Part shown: positions 53,631-64,000 of the stretch, in pieces | Layout: each line of letters opens with the position of its first letter | How positions within the stretch are numbered: position 1 is the first letter of the stretch | Assembly (NCBI RefSeq): GCF_001655615.1 | Contig: NZ_CP011567.1 | Span: forward strand, 5,279,001 to 5,343,000 | Direction: 5' to 3' | DNA from: Pseudomonas sp. GR 6-02 | GTDB lineage: Bacteria; Pseudomonadota; Gammaproteobacteria; Pseudomonadales; Pseudomonadaceae | Length of the DNA stretch: 64,000 nucleotides | Notes under the pieces: generated by a model | What the model was told of the DNA's origin: nothing | The model's database searches: none | The model's input: only the letters and a program-made list of their open reading frames with translations | Translations under genes and position numbers: made by a program

Positions 53631-54812
53631 TTACCGCTCGATCAGCGCAATGCGCTTGTTGTACCAGTTCATCAGCAGGGAAATGCTGATACTGATCGCC
53701 AGGTACACGCTCATGGTGATGGCAATGACTTCGATCGCCTGTCCGGTCTGGTTCAGCACCGTACCGGCAAACAACGACACCATCTCCGGATAACCGATAC
53801 CGGCCGCCAGCGAGGAGTTTTTCGCCAGGTTCAGGTATTGGCTGGTCAGCGGCGGAATGATCACACGCAGGGCTTGCGGGATGATCACCTTGCGCAGGGT
53901 CGGACCGTTGCGCAGCCCCAGCGAGTGAGCCGCTTCGGTCTGGCCGTGGCTGACCGACTTGATGCCCGAACGCACGATTTCGGCGATGAACGCCGCGGTG
54001 TACACCGTCAGGGCCAGGGTCAGTGCCAGCAGTTCAGGGATCAGCACCCAGCCGCCTACAAAGTTGAAACCTTGCAGCTGTGGCATTTCCCAATGCAGCG
54101 GCGCGCCGAAGATCAATGCGCACAACGCAGGGATCACCAGGAACATCGCCAGGCCTACCCAGAATTTGTGGAACGGTACGCCGGTCTCTTCGAAACGCTT
54201 GTTGGCCCAGCGGCACATCAGCACGATCGCGACAATGGCCACGACGATGCTCGCCACAAACGGCCAGAAACCGTTCGCTATCAACGCTGCCGGCATGTTC
54301 AGGCCGCGGCTGCTGACGAAGAAGGTGTCGCCGAAGTTATGGCTATTGCGCGGCCCTGGCATGGTGAGAAACACCGCGAAGTACCAGAACAGGATTTGCA
54401 GCAGCGGCGGAATGTTACGGAAGACCTCGACATAAACCGTCGCCATCTTGGCAATGATCCAGTTCTTCGAGAGTCGTGCCACACCGACGATGAAACCGAG
54501 GATCGTCGCCAGGATCACGCCGATGAACGTCACCAGCAAGGTGTTGAGCAGACCGATGACAAACACCCGGGCATAACTGTCCGATTCGGTGTAGTCGATC
54601 AGGTGCTGAGCGATGCCGAAACCGGCGCTGCGCTCAAGAAAGCTAAAACCGGAGGTAATGCCCCGGTGTTGCAGGTTGGTTTGAGTGTTGTCGAACAGGT
54701 ACCAACCCATCCCGACCACGGCGAGAACCGTAATGATCTGAAACAGCCACGCACGCACTCGCGGATCGCTGAGGCTGAACCTCTGCTTTGGTGCGCCGAT
54801 TGAATTTTGCAT
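53631..54812 (-). CDS. aapQ: General L-amino acid ABC transporter permease AapQ
   Basis: 393 residues. N-terminal extension (WLFQIITVLAVVGMGWYLFDNTQ) and the permease domain with the EAA loop (QTEAAHSLGLRNGPTLRKVI). Forms the channel with AapM. A hairpin lies in the 65-bp gap to aapJ upstream. Confidence 0.94.
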   Translation of the reverse strand: MQNSIGAPKQRFSLSDPRVRAWLFQIITVLAVVGMGWYLFDNTQTNLQHRGITSGFSFLERSAGFGIAQHLIDYTESDSYARVFVIGLLNTLLVTFIGVILATILGFIVGVARLSKNWIIAKMATVYVEVFRNIPPLLQILFWYFAVFLTMPGPRNSHNFGDTFFVSSRGLNMPAALIANGFWPFVASIVVAIVAIVLMCRWANKRFEETGVPFHKFWVGLAMFLVIPALCALIFGAPLHWEMPQLQGFNFVGGWVLIPELLALTLALTVYTAAFIAEIVRSGIKSVSHGQTEAAHSLGLRNGPTLRKVIIPQALRVIIPPLTSQYLNLAKNSSLAAGIGYPEMVSLFAGTVLNQTGQAIEVIAITMSVYLAISISISLLMNWYNKRIALIER

Positions 54813-54845
54813 GAAGTGCCCCGGAAATAATGGAACAGAACATCA

Positions 54846-54866
54846 CCCGGTGGTTGGCCCACCGGG
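54846..54866 (-). other. Hairpin between aapJ and aapQ
   Basis: CCCGGTGG (54846-54853) pairs with CCACCGGG (54859-54866), a perfect 8-bp stem and 5-nt loop, no T run. Such hairpins after binding-protein genes raise the level of the binding protein mRNA over the permease part. Confidence 0.75.
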
Positions 54867-54877
54867 CGATAGAACCA

Positions 54878-55909
54878 TCAGCGCACTGGTGGTGCGTATT
54901 GAATGCCGCCGTTGGTCCACAGGGCGTTCAAGCCACGATCGATTTCCAGCGGAGTGCCCTTGCCGAGGTTTCTCTCGAAGACTTCGCCGTAGTTACCGAC
55001 CTGCTTGACGATTTTCACCACCCAGTCTTTCGGCAGCTTCAGATCCTTGCCGTACTCACCGTCGGCGCCCAGCAGACGAGCAACGTCCGGGTTCTTGGTC
55101 GACTTGGCTTCTGCCTCGACGTTCTTCGAAGAGATACCGGCTTCTTCGGCGTTGAGCATCGCGTAGCCAACCCAACGAACGATTGCCAGCCACTCATCGT
55201 CGCCGTTACGCACGACCGGCCCCAAAGGCTCTTTGGAGATGGTTTCAGGCAGAACGATGTAATCTTTCGGCGAGGCCAGTTTGCTGCGCTGTGCATACAA
55301 CTGGGACTTGTCGGAGGTCAGCACGTCGCAACGACCGGATTCCAGCGACTTGGCGCTTTCATCGGAAGTGTCGAAGGTGATCGGGGTGTACTTCAGGCCG
55401 TTGGCGCGGAAGTAGTCGGACACGTTCAGCTCGGTGGTGGTACCGGCTTGAATACAGATGGTCGCGCCATCCAGTTCCTTGGCACTTTTCACGCCCAGCT
55501 TGCTGTTGGCCAGGAAGCCTACGCCGTCGTAATAGGTGATGAAGCCAGGAAACTTCAGGCCCATGCCCGCATCACGGGAGCTGGTCATGGTGGAGTTGCG
55601 CGACAGCATGTCGATTTCGCCGGATTGCAGAGCAGTGAAACGCTCCTTGGCATTCAACTGGCTGAATTTGACCTTGGTCGCATCACCAAACACTGCAGCA
55701 GCTACAGCGCGGCAGAAGTCAGCATCGATGCCAACGATCTTGCCGGTAGAGTCCGGAACCGAGAAACCCGGCAAACCGTCACTCACACCGCACTGTACAA
55801 AACCTTTCTTCTGCACTGCATCCAGGGTTGCACCCGCCTGAGCGAACCCACTGACACCGAGCACTGCAGCTGCAGTCACGACGGCCAGGGTGGATTTCAA
55901 CATCTTCAT
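54878..55909 (-). CDS. aapJ: General L-amino acid ABC transporter, periplasmic binding protein AapJ
   Basis: 343 residues: signal peptide MKMLKSTLAVVTAAAVLGVS ending AQA, then an SBP_bac_3 domain (VQCGVSDGLPGFSVPDSTGKIVGIDADFCRA; QAGTTTELNVSDYFRANG). It captures several L-amino acids in the periplasm for AapQMP. First gene of the operon; an inverted repeat lies 68 bp upstream of its start. Confidence 0.96.
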   Translation of the reverse strand: MKMLKSTLAVVTAAAVLGVSGFAQAGATLDAVQKKGFVQCGVSDGLPGFSVPDSTGKIVGIDADFCRAVAAAVFGDATKVKFSQLNAKERFTALQSGEIDMLSRNSTMTSSRDAGMGLKFPGFITYYDGVGFLANSKLGVKSAKELDGATICIQAGTTTELNVSDYFRANGLKYTPITFDTSDESAKSLESGRCDVLTSDKSQLYAQRSKLASPKDYIVLPETISKEPLGPVVRNGDDEWLAIVRWVGYAMLNAEEAGISSKNVEAEAKSTKNPDVARLLGADGEYGKDLKLPKDWVVKIVKQVGNYGEVFERNLGKGTPLEIDRGLNALWTNGGIQYAPPVR

Positions 55910-57035
<1,126 letters not shown>

Positions 57036-57120
57036 AAGCTACCCTTTGATCCATCGCACTACGCCGCGCCCGATTCTTGCATTACACTGGCCGGCGTACA
57101 TTCCTTAACCAATTGATGAG

Positions 57121-58608
57121 ATGACCGTGCTCAAAGCACTCAAGAAAATGTTCGGTAAAAGCGAGGCTGAGCAGCTCGCGCCAGGCTCCAGCGCTCCTTC
57201 TCATACCCCCAGCCACCGTACCGACGGTAATCAGCCTGGCCGGACCGCAACCGTAGCGGCACCGAAACACGAGCCGGTGACCACACCGACCGCCCCCTCT
57301 GCTCCGGCCATTGCCTCTGAACAGCCGCGCAGCGAAGCCCCGAAACCGGCAAAACCACGCCGCGAACCGAAGCCAAAGGCGCCGGTCATCCCCTGGAAAC
57401 TCGAAGACTTCGTCGTCGAACCCCAGGAAGGCAAAACCCGCTTCCACGATTTCAAACTCGCCCCCGAACTGATGCACGCCATTCAGGACCTGGGCTTTCC
57501 TTATTGCACGCCGATCCAGGCGCAGGTGCTTGGCTTCACCCTCGCGGGCAAAGACGCCATCGGTCGCGCCCAGACCGGTACCGGCAAAACCGCCGCGTTC
57601 CTGATTTCGATCATCACGCAGCTGCTGCAAACCCCGCCACCCAAAGAACGCTACATGGGTGAACCGCGAGCATTGATCATCGCCCCGACCCGGGAACTGG
57701 TGGTGCAAATCGCCAAGGACGCGGCCGACCTGACCAAGTACACCGGCCTCAACGTCATGACGTTTGTCGGCGGCATGGACTTCGACAAGCAGCTCAAGCA
57801 CCTCGAAGCCCGTCACTGCGACATCCTCGTGGCCACTCCGGGCCGCTTGCTCGACTTCAACCAGCGCGGCGACGTGCACCTGGACATGGTTGAAGTCATG
57901 GTGCTGGACGAAGCCGACCGGATGCTCGACATGGGTTTCATCCCGCAGGTGCGTCAGATCATTCGCCAGACTCCACCGAAGAACGAACGTCAGACTCTGC
58001 TGTTCTCCGCGACCTTCACCGACGACGTGATGAACCTGGCCAAGCAATGGACCACCGACCCGTCGATCGTCGAGATCGAAGCGCAGAACGTGGCCAGCGA
58101 AAACGTCGAGCAACACATCTACGCGGTGGCCGGCGCCGACAAGTACAAACTGCTCTATAACCTGGTCAACGATAACGGCTGGGAACGGGTGATGGTCTTC
58201 GCCAACCGCAAGGACGAAGTGCGGCGCATCGAAGAACGCCTGGTGCGCGATGGCGTCAACGCCGCGCAACTGTCCGGCGATGTGCCGCAGCACAAGCGCA
58301 TCAAGACCCTGGAAGGTTTCCGCGAAGGCAAGATCCGGGTTTTGGTCGCCACCGATGTGGCCGGTCGCGGCATTCACATCGACGGCATCAGCCACGTGAT
58401 CAACTTCACCCTGCCGGAAGTCCCGGACGACTACGTGCACCGCATCGGTCGTACTGGCCGTGCCGGCGCCGATGGTGTGTCCATCAGCTTTGCCGGTGAA
58501 GACGACTCCTACCAGCTACCGTCCATCGAGGCGCTGCTGGGTCGCAAGATCAGTTGTGAAACGCCACCGACGCATCTGCTGCGGGCGGTTGAGCGCAAGC
58601 GCCCATAA
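57121..58608 (+). CDS. rhlB: DEAD-box RNA helicase (RhlB-like)
   Basis: 495 residues. An N-terminal extension of about 95 residues that is rich in Pro, Ala, Lys and looks unfolded, then the helicase core: Q motif region [13 protein letters not shown], Walker A AQTGTGKT (150-157), DEAD box VLDEADRML (from about 260), SAT, and the C-terminal [15 protein letters not shown] and [10 protein letters not shown]. The likely function is RNA unwinding in the degradosome or ribosome context; the exact paralogue name is less certain. Confidence 0.93.
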   Translation: MTVLKALKKMFGKSEAEQLAPGSSAPSHTPSHRTDGNQPGRTATVAAPKHEPVTTPTAPSAPAIASEQPRSEAPKPAKPRREPKPKAPVIPWKLEDFVVEPQEGKTRFHDFKLAPELMHAIQDLGFPYCTPIQAQVLGFTLAGKDAIGRAQTGTGKTAAFLISIITQLLQTPPPKERYMGEPRALIIAPTRELVVQIAKDAADLTKYTGLNVMTFVGGMDFDKQLKHLEARHCDILVATPGRLLDFNQRGDVHLDMVEVMVLDEADRMLDMGFIPQVRQIIRQTPPKNERQTLLFSATFTDDVMNLAKQWTTDPSIVEIEAQNVASENVEQHIYAVAGADKYKLLYNLVNDNGWERVMVFANRKDEVRRIEERLVRDGVNAAQLSGDVPQHKRIKTLEGFREGKIRVLVATDVAGRGIHIDGISHVINFTLPEVPDDYVHRIGRTGRAGADGVSISFAGEDDSYQLPSIEALLGRKISCETPPTHLLRAVERKRP

Positions 58609-58627
58609 CACGGGTCGCAGAATAAAA

Positions 58628-58659
58628 GGCGCAGCCGGAGACGGACTGCGCTTTTTTTT
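58628..58659 (+). terminator. Terminator of the DEAD-box helicase gene
   Basis: Stem GGCGCAGCCGG / CGGACTGCGC with one mismatch and GAGA-type loop, then TTTTTTTT, 19 bp after the stop codon. Confidence 0.88.
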
Positions 58660-58682
58660 CGTCCGGTTTTTTCAACAGGAGC

Positions 58683-58710
58683 TTGCTCGAGACAACTAAA
58701 AGTCCATAAT
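58683..58710 (+). promoter_or_regulatory. Promoter of dauBA
   Basis: TTGCTC (58683-58688), 16-bp spacer, CATAAT (58705-58710), about 38 bp before the dauB ATG at 58748. Confidence 0.6.
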
Positions 58711-58714
58711 GGAC
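58702..58714. promoter_or_regulatory. Candidate operator over the dauB -10 box
   Basis: GTCCATAATGGAC, a perfect 13-bp palindrome (6-bp arms, 1 central base) that contains the CATAAT -10 box. A related site covers the -10 box of the binding-protein gene at 62564-62576. DauR is the obvious candidate. Confidence 0.6.
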
Positions 58715-58747
58715 AAATTAGTTTACTTTCAGCACCCGGAGTCGACC

Positions 58748-59695
58748 ATGCCCAGCACGCCTTACGTGATCACCCAACCCCAGGCCCGCGAACTGTTGGC
58801 GCAAGTCGACGTGCCGCAGATCCTGCGCAAGCTGTTCCGCGACCTGGCCGCCGGGCAAGCCGTGCAACCGGTCCAGCAGTTGGTGGAATTCCCGAAAGGT
58901 GCCGGGGACTTCATCAACTACTTGGGCGTGCTGGCCGAAGACGGCGTGTATGGCGTCAAGACATCGCCCTACATCGTGCGTGAGCAAGGCCCATTGGTGA
59001 CCGCCTGGACGCTGTTGATGTCGATGCAGACCGGCCAGCCGCTGCTGCTCTGCGATGCCGGTGAACTGACCACCGCACGCACCGCGGCGACGACAGCAGT
59101 GGCGGTCGATGCCCTCGCACCGCTGAAGGCCCAACGCCTGGCGATCATCGGCAGCGGCAAAGTGGCCCAGGCGCACCTGCACTATGTGAAGAACCTGCGA
59201 GACTGGCAAAGCATCAGCCTGTATTCACCGAGCTTGCGCGGCAAGAACGCCGAAACGCTGGCGCAACTCGAAAGCCTCGATCCACGGCTGACCCTCGCCG
59301 ACAGTTGCGACAACGCGATACAAGACGCTGACGTAATCATGCTTTGCACTTCGTCCGCCGGCCCGGTGATCGACCCGTCCATGTTGAGCAAACCGGCACT
59401 GATCACGTCCATCAGCACCAATGCTCCGCGTGCCCATGAAGTGCCGCCGCAGAGCCTCAATGACATGCAGGTATTCTGCGACTATCGCCAGACCACCCCG
59501 AGCTCGGCCGGCGAAATGCTGATCGCCGGTGAACAGCATGGCTGGGACAAGCGCTCGATAGTCGGCGACCTGCCCGACTTGCTCAGCGGAAAAGTGCAGC
59601 GCCCGGACTACGACCGACCTGTGTTTTTCCGCTCCATCGGCCTGGGCCTGGAAGACATCGCACTGGCCAATGCCATTTACCGCCTACTGGGCTAA
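58748..59695 (+). CDS. dauB: NAD(P)H-dependent anabolic L-arginine dehydrogenase DauB
   Basis: 315 residues from the ATG at 58748 (GGAG well placed); the ATG at 58709 lies in the operator palindrome. Ornithine cyclodeaminase / mu-crystallin family: NAD(P) site LAIIGSGKVAQAHLHYVKNL, and TTARTAATTAVAVDAL. With DauA it forms the two-enzyme D-to-L-arginine racemisation of Pseudomonas: DauA oxidises D-Arg to 2-ketoarginine, DauB reduces it to L-Arg. dauA follows after 60 bp. Confidence 0.93.
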   Translation: MPSTPYVITQPQARELLAQVDVPQILRKLFRDLAAGQAVQPVQQLVEFPKGAGDFINYLGVLAEDGVYGVKTSPYIVREQGPLVTAWTLLMSMQTGQPLLLCDAGELTTARTAATTAVAVDALAPLKAQRLAIIGSGKVAQAHLHYVKNLRDWQSISLYSPSLRGKNAETLAQLESLDPRLTLADSCDNAIQDADVIMLCTSSAGPVIDPSMLSKPALITSISTNAPRAHEVPPQSLNDMQVFCDYRQTTPSSAGEMLIAGEQHGWDKRSIVGDLPDLLSGKVQRPDYDRPVFFRSIGLGLEDIALANAIYRLLG

Positions 59696-60883
<1,188 letters not shown>

Positions 60884-60928
60884 TCCTGATCCTCAGGTGA
60901 CGTGCCCACACGATTGCGGCAAACTTCC

Positions 60929-60952
60929 AGTGCCCCTTTTTAAAGGGGCACT
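60929..60952. promoter_or_regulatory. 24-bp palindrome between dauA and dauR
   Basis: Arms AGTGCCCCTTT and AAAGGGGCACT around two T bases: a perfect 11-bp inverted repeat, 25 bp before the dauR start. Either a regulator site or an mRNA hairpin (attenuator) before dauR. Confidence 0.75.
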
Positions 60953-60976
60953 GACGCTGGCCTGGAGCTCCACTGT

Positions 60977-61618
60977 ATGAACGCACCTGAAAAAAACTCG
61001 GCCCTGGACAATGTGTCCATGGACAACTTCCGCGCGATTGCCGATGCCATCGCCACGTTGTTCTTCCCTCACGCCGAGGTGGTGCTGCACGACCTGCGCA
61101 CACAAAAGGTCGACTACATCGCCAACAACCTGTCCAAACGGGAAATTGGAGACGACTCGTCGCTGGAGGACATGCTCAGCGAAGAGGTCAGTGAACGAAA
61201 CATCGGGCCGTACGAAAAGCTCAACTGGGACGGCCAGAAGATTCGCAGCCTCAGCAGCGTGCTGCGCGACAGCGAAGGGCAACCGCTGGCAGTGCTGTGC
61301 ATCAACCTGAATATCTCGTTGTTCGAGAACGCGAAGGCGGCGCTGGATTTGTTCCTGTCGCCGACCAAGCTGATTCCGCAACCGGACTCACTGTTTCGCG
61401 ATGACTGGCAAGAACGGATCAACACTTTTCTGCATGCCTGGCTGCGCGAGCGCCAGTTGAGCCTGAATGTGCTGACCCGCGACCACAAACGCGAACTGGT
61501 GCTGGCGCTGCACGCCGAAGGCGCCTTCAAAGGCAAAAGCGCCTCCAACTACGTGGCCAATGTGCTGAACATGGGCCGGGCGACGGTGTACAAGCATTTG
61601 AAGGAATTGAAGGGCTGA
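60977..61618 (+). CDS. dauR: Transcriptional regulator DauR
   Basis: 213 residues. N-terminal PAS-like YheO domain (residues 10-125: EVVLHDLRTQKVDYIANNLS; VLRDSEGQPLAVLCINLN) and a C-terminal helix-turn-helix (SASNYVANVLNMGRATVYKHLKEL). In PAO1 DauR represses the dauBAR genes and responds to D-arginine or 2-ketoarginine. It closes the operon and faces the binding-protein gene. Confidence 0.93.
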   Translation: MNAPEKNSALDNVSMDNFRAIADAIATLFFPHAEVVLHDLRTQKVDYIANNLSKREIGDDSSLEDMLSEEVSERNIGPYEKLNWDGQKIRSLSSVLRDSEGQPLAVLCINLNISLFENAKAALDLFLSPTKLIPQPDSLFRDDWQERINTFLHAWLRERQLSLNVLTRDHKRELVLALHAEGAFKGKSASNYVANVLNMGRATVYKHLKELKG

Positions 61619-61621
61619 AAA

Positions 61622-61701
61622 TCAAAAGATCGCAGGCTGCGCCAGCTCCTACAGAGAAATGTGGTCCTCTTTAGGAGCTGCCGAAGGCTGCGATCTTTTT
61701 C
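61622..61701. repeat. Imperfect inverted repeat between dauR and binding-protein gene
   Basis: AAAAGATCGCAGGCTGCGCC onward on the left and GAAGGCTGCGATCTTTT on the right pair over about 27 bp. The right end has TTTTT, so it probably also acts as a bidirectional terminator for the two convergent genes. Related to the repeats in 10471-10643. Confidence 0.75.
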
Positions 61702-61704
61702 CGA

Positions 61705-62481
61705 TCAATCGCCGTAGATGTCGGACTTGAAGTACTTCTCCGAAATCTTCTGGTATTCGCCATTGGCGCGAATGCCGTCGATGGCCGCGTTCAGTTCACT
61801 GACCAACTCGGTGTTGCCCTTGCGCACGGCAATCCCGGCGCCCTCACCCACGTATTTCGGATCCTTGAGTTCCGGCCCGACAAAGGCGTAACCCTTGCCG
61901 CGCGGCATGGACAGGAAATCACTCAATGGAATGGTGTCGGCAAAAATGGCATCGAGGCGACCTGCCGCCAGGTCCATGTAGATTTCTTCGTTGTTGCCGT
62001 AACGCTTGACGTTGATGCCCTTCGGTTCGAAAACCTCGGTGGCGTAACGATCCGTGGTGGTTGCGCGCTGTACGCCGACTGTCTTGCCCTTGAGGCTGGC
62101 GTACTGGTCATCGACCGCCGCGCCTTCCTTCATCACCAGTCGCGATGAGGTGAAGTAGTACTTGTGGGTGAAATCCACCGACTTCTTACGGTCTTCATTG
62201 ATGGTCATGGACGACAGCGCCATGTCGATTTTCTTCACTTTCAGGGAAGGAATCAGACCGTCGAATTCGCCTTCGACCCACACACACTTGACCTTCATCT
62301 GCGCGCACAGGGCGTTGCCAATGTCGTAGTCGAAACCGACAATTTCACCTTTGTCGGTTTTCGATGCGAACGGCGGATAGGCCGCTTCAATACCGATGCG
62401 CAGGCTTTTCTCGGCAGCGAACACGCTACTGCACGCCAACAGGCTCAGGGCCAGACCGGTGATGAGGGGGAATTTCTTCAT
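61705..62481 (-). CDS. Basic amino-acid ABC transporter periplasmic binding protein
   Basis: 258 residues: signal peptide [20 protein letters not shown] ending FAA, then SBP_bac_3 domain of the lysine/arginine/ornithine group ([53 protein letters not shown]). In PAO1 a like gene lies next to dauBAR, suggesting arginine import. No permease or ATPase gene is adjacent. Its promoter has a dauB-like operator. Confidence 0.9.
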   Translation of the reverse strand: MKKFPLITGLALSLLACSSVFAAEKSLRIGIEAAYPPFASKTDKGEIVGFDYDIGNALCAQMKVKCVWVEGEFDGLIPSLKVKKIDMALSSMTINEDRKKSVDFTHKYYFTSSRLVMKEGAAVDDQYASLKGKTVGVQRATTTDRYATEVFEPKGINVKRYGNNEEIYMDLAAGRLDAIFADTIPLSDFLSMPRGKGYAFVGPELKDPKYVGEGAGIAVRKGNTELVSELNAAIDGIRANGEYQKISEKYFKSDIYGD

Positions 62482-62563
62482 GTTCGTTCTCTCGCGGGTT
62501 GTTGTTGGTTTGGCAAGACAGAAGAAAAAGCTGAAACAGGGAACGCCTTTTTTGTACTTATAA

Positions 62564-62576
62564 ATCCATACTGGAC
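62564..62576. promoter_or_regulatory. Candidate DauR-type operator over the binding-protein -10 box
   Basis: On the minus strand GTCCAGTATGGAT; shares TCCA-N3-TGGA and the position over the -10 box with the dauB site. One arm base differs. Confidence 0.55.
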
Positions 62577-62596
62577 TTTTATGTATTAACCGTCAA
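62568..62596 (-). promoter_or_regulatory. Promoter of the binding-protein gene
   Basis: On the minus strand TTGACG (62591-62596), 17-bp spacer, CAGTAT (62568-62573). The start codon lies about 87 bp downstream. Confidence 0.65.
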
Positions 62597-62719
62597 TCGG
62601 GCGCATACAGATCTTCCAGCCTCTGGTCGGGAGGGGAATCAGTGGATTTTTGGGTGATGCAGAAGGCCTCTTCGCGGACAAGTCGGACCGCGAAGGTGTA
62701 TTCGAAAGCACTGGAGGAA

Positions 62720-63172
62720 TTACTGCTTCCAGCGATCCGCCGCCGCATGATCGCTGTCGCGCCCTTCAACCCAGCGCGCGCCATCACTGGTGTTTTCTTT
62801 CTTCCAGAATGGCGCGCGGGTTTTCAGGTAGTCCATGACAAAGGCGCAGGCATCGAACGCTGCCTGACGGTGGGCGCTGGCGGCACCGACGAAGACGATC
62901 GGCTCGCCCGGCTCCAGTGCGCCGATGCGATGCAGCACTTCCAGCTTCAACAGCGGCCAGCGCTGCTCGGCCTCCGCGGCAATCTTGCCCAAGGCTTTTT
63001 CGGTCATGCCCGGGTAGTGCTCCAGAAACATCCCGGCGACGTCGAGGCCGTCATTGAAGTCGCGTACATAGCCGACAAAACTCACCACCGCACCGACGCC
63101 CACATTGGCCGCGTGCATGGCGTTGACCTCAGCGCCCGGGTCGAACGGCGTGGGCTGCACACGAATCGCCAT
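62720..63172 (-). CDS. moaE: Molybdopterin synthase catalytic subunit MoaE
   Basis: 150 residues: GAVVSFVGYVRDFNDG, MFLEHYPGMTEKAL, ALEPGEPIVFVGAASAHRQAAFDACAFVMDYLKTRAPFWKKE. It forms the heterotetramer with MoaD that puts two sulfurs into precursor Z to make molybdopterin. Starts 3 bp after the moaD stop. Confidence 0.97.
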   Translation of the reverse strand: MAIRVQPTPFDPGAEVNAMHAANVGVGAVVSFVGYVRDFNDGLDVAGMFLEHYPGMTEKALGKIAAEAEQRWPLLKLEVLHRIGALEPGEPIVFVGAASAHRQAAFDACAFVMDYLKTRAPFWKKENTSDGARWVEGRDSDHAAADRWKQ

Positions 63173-63175
63173 GGC

Positions 63176-63418
63176 TCAGCCCCCGGTCACGGTTGGAAAG
63201 AAAGCCACTTCATCGCCATCGCCGACCGGCTCATCGAGCTGGCAGAGGTCTTCATTGCGGGCGCACATCAGGTTCTGCTCGCTCAACACTTCGGCGCCTT
63301 CACGTTGGGCCAGCAGTGCACGCACATCGTCAACCGTGGCGAAATCACCTTCAACCTTCACTGAATCCACGCCGAGCGCCTCACGGTAACGGGCAAAAAA
63401 CTTCACGGTCACGTTCAT
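63176..63418 (-). CDS. moaD: Molybdopterin synthase sulfur carrier MoaD
   Basis: 80 residues from the ATG at 63418; ubiquitin-like fold with the C-terminal Gly-Gly (FFPTVTGG) that carries the thiocarboxylate. It overlaps the moaC stop by 4 bp (ATGA) and is followed by moaE, so the three are translationally coupled. Confidence 0.95.
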   Translation of the reverse strand: MNVTVKFFARYREALGVDSVKVEGDFATVDDVRALLAQREGAEVLSEQNLMCARNEDLCQLDEPVGDGDEVAFFPTVTGG

Positions 63419-63888
63419 GGCTGCTCCGCCTGAAAATGGCCGCTCTTGCCGCCGAGTTTTTCCAGCAGCCGCACGCTCTCGATGGTCATGCCGCGGTCCA
63501 CGGCCTTGCACATGTCATAGATGGTCAACGCCGCGACACTGGCGGCGGTCAGCGCTTCCATCTCGACGCCGGTCTGCCCGGACAACTTGCAGCGCGCCAC
63601 GATGCGCACGGTGTCGTCGCCTTCGGCACTGAGTTCGACCTTGACGCCGGTGAGCATCAACGGATGGCACAGAGGAATCAGATCGCTGGTTTTCTTCGCC
63701 GCCTGGATGCCGGCGATCCGCGCCACGGCGAACACATCACCCTTGGGATGACCGCCGCTGACGATCAACTGCAGGGTTTCGGGCAGCATGCGCACCAGCG
63801 CTTGGGCCGTCGCTTCGCGGAACGTCACGGCTTTTTCGGTGACGTCGACCATATTGGCGCGACCTTGGGAATCGAGATGAGTCAGCAC
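63415..63888 (-). CDS. moaC: Cyclic pyranopterin monophosphate synthase MoaC
   Basis: 157 residues from a GTG start at 63888 with AGGAGT upstream, giving [19 protein letters not shown]; eight more codons are open but not conserved. Family motif [13 protein letters not shown] and [27 protein letters not shown]. With MoaA it makes cPMP from GTP, the first step of molybdopterin synthesis. moaA is not in the window. Confidence 0.97.
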   Translation of the reverse strand: MLTHLDSQGRANMVDVTEKAVTFREATAQALVRMLPETLQLIVSGGHPKGDVFAVARIAGIQAAKKTSDLIPLCHPLMLTGVKVELSAEGDDTVRIVARCKLSGQTGVEMEALTAASVAALTIYDMCKAVDRGMTIESVRLLEKLGGKSGHFQAEQP

Positions 63889-64000
63889 AGCGTTACTCCT
63901 GATCAGGAGCATCGATTGTAAACCTGCGGGTCAATTTTCCGCACGCACGATTATCCGATCGACATGCCTCGCTCCTACAGAGGAAATGCGGGACACAAAA

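Noticed and set aside
62593..62787. 64-codon minus frame after moaE
   Set aside because: Overlaps the end of moaE in another frame and has no motif or ribosome-binding site.
63966..63979. Partial REP arm at the right edge (GCCTCGCTCCTAC)
   Set aside because: Only half of a unit is present and the window ends 21 bases later, so no pair can be judged.

Overview
The window is a chromosomal core segment of a Pseudomonas of the P. fluorescens type. The evidence is the uniform, moderately high GC content, the diagnostic gene orders (trmJ-cysE-iscRSUA-hscBA-fdx-iscX-ndk-rlmN-pilF, rpsP-rimM-trmD-rplS, lepA-lepB-rnc-era-recO-pdxJ, lptF/lptG next to pepA-holC-valS, dauB-dauA-dauR), and the abundant REP-type palindromes with a REP-associated transposase gene. 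I see no rRNA or tRNA genes, prophage, IS element or CRISPR array.

Layout. 1-9400 (minus strand) is the iron-sulfur assembly locus, from tRNA methyltransferase trmJ through cysE, iscR and the ISC machinery to ndk, rlmN and the cut-off pilF. suhB (plus) follows. 10764-14335 (minus) carries the ribosomal operon rpsP-rimM-trmD-rplS and ffh. 14546-22919 holds a cytochrome-assembly-like membrane protein, a CorC/CBS protein, an MHS-family transporter, purT, a VUT-family membrane protein, DUF1289, a gamma-carbonic-anhydrase-like protein, two Nudix hydrolases and an L,D-transpeptidase. 23103-29065 has a NIF3-like protein, purL and mltF. 29195-35340 (minus) is lepA-lepB-rnc-era-recO-pdxJ. 35578-44727 has lptG/lptF opposite pepA-holC-small protein-valS-rlmF. 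44828-50956 has HU, yejK, a membrane-anchored glutaredoxin, a GST-like protein, a GIY-YIG protein, an NTF2-like protein, and a GntR regulator with its MFS exporter. 51025-51659 is a REP-flanked RAYT gene. 51747-55909 (minus) is the aapJQMP amino-acid ABC transporter. 56379-62481 has a carboxylesterase, a DEAD-box helicase, the dauBAR D-arginine catabolism genes and a convergent basic-amino-acid binding protein. The right edge is moaC-moaD-moaE.

How it works together. Most genes are housekeeping: Fe-S assembly, ribosome and SRP biogenesis, translation, LPS export, purine synthesis, molybdopterin and amino-acid uptake. Regulatory architecture that can be read directly includes a promoter with an IscR-like operator before iscR, a pair of matching palindromes that overlap the -10 boxes of dauB and of the neighbouring binding-protein gene, an inverted repeat before aapJ, and a hairpin between aapJ and aapQ.

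The least ordinary parts are the RAYT/REP system with several REP families in two opposite architectures, an apparently lost gene between lepB and rnc (replaced by a 39-codon ORF, a hairpin and a 12-bp direct repeat), and three junctions between gene blocks that I remember as separate in P. aeruginosa PAO1, each lying in or beside repeats. I did not find a convincing wholly new multi-gene system.
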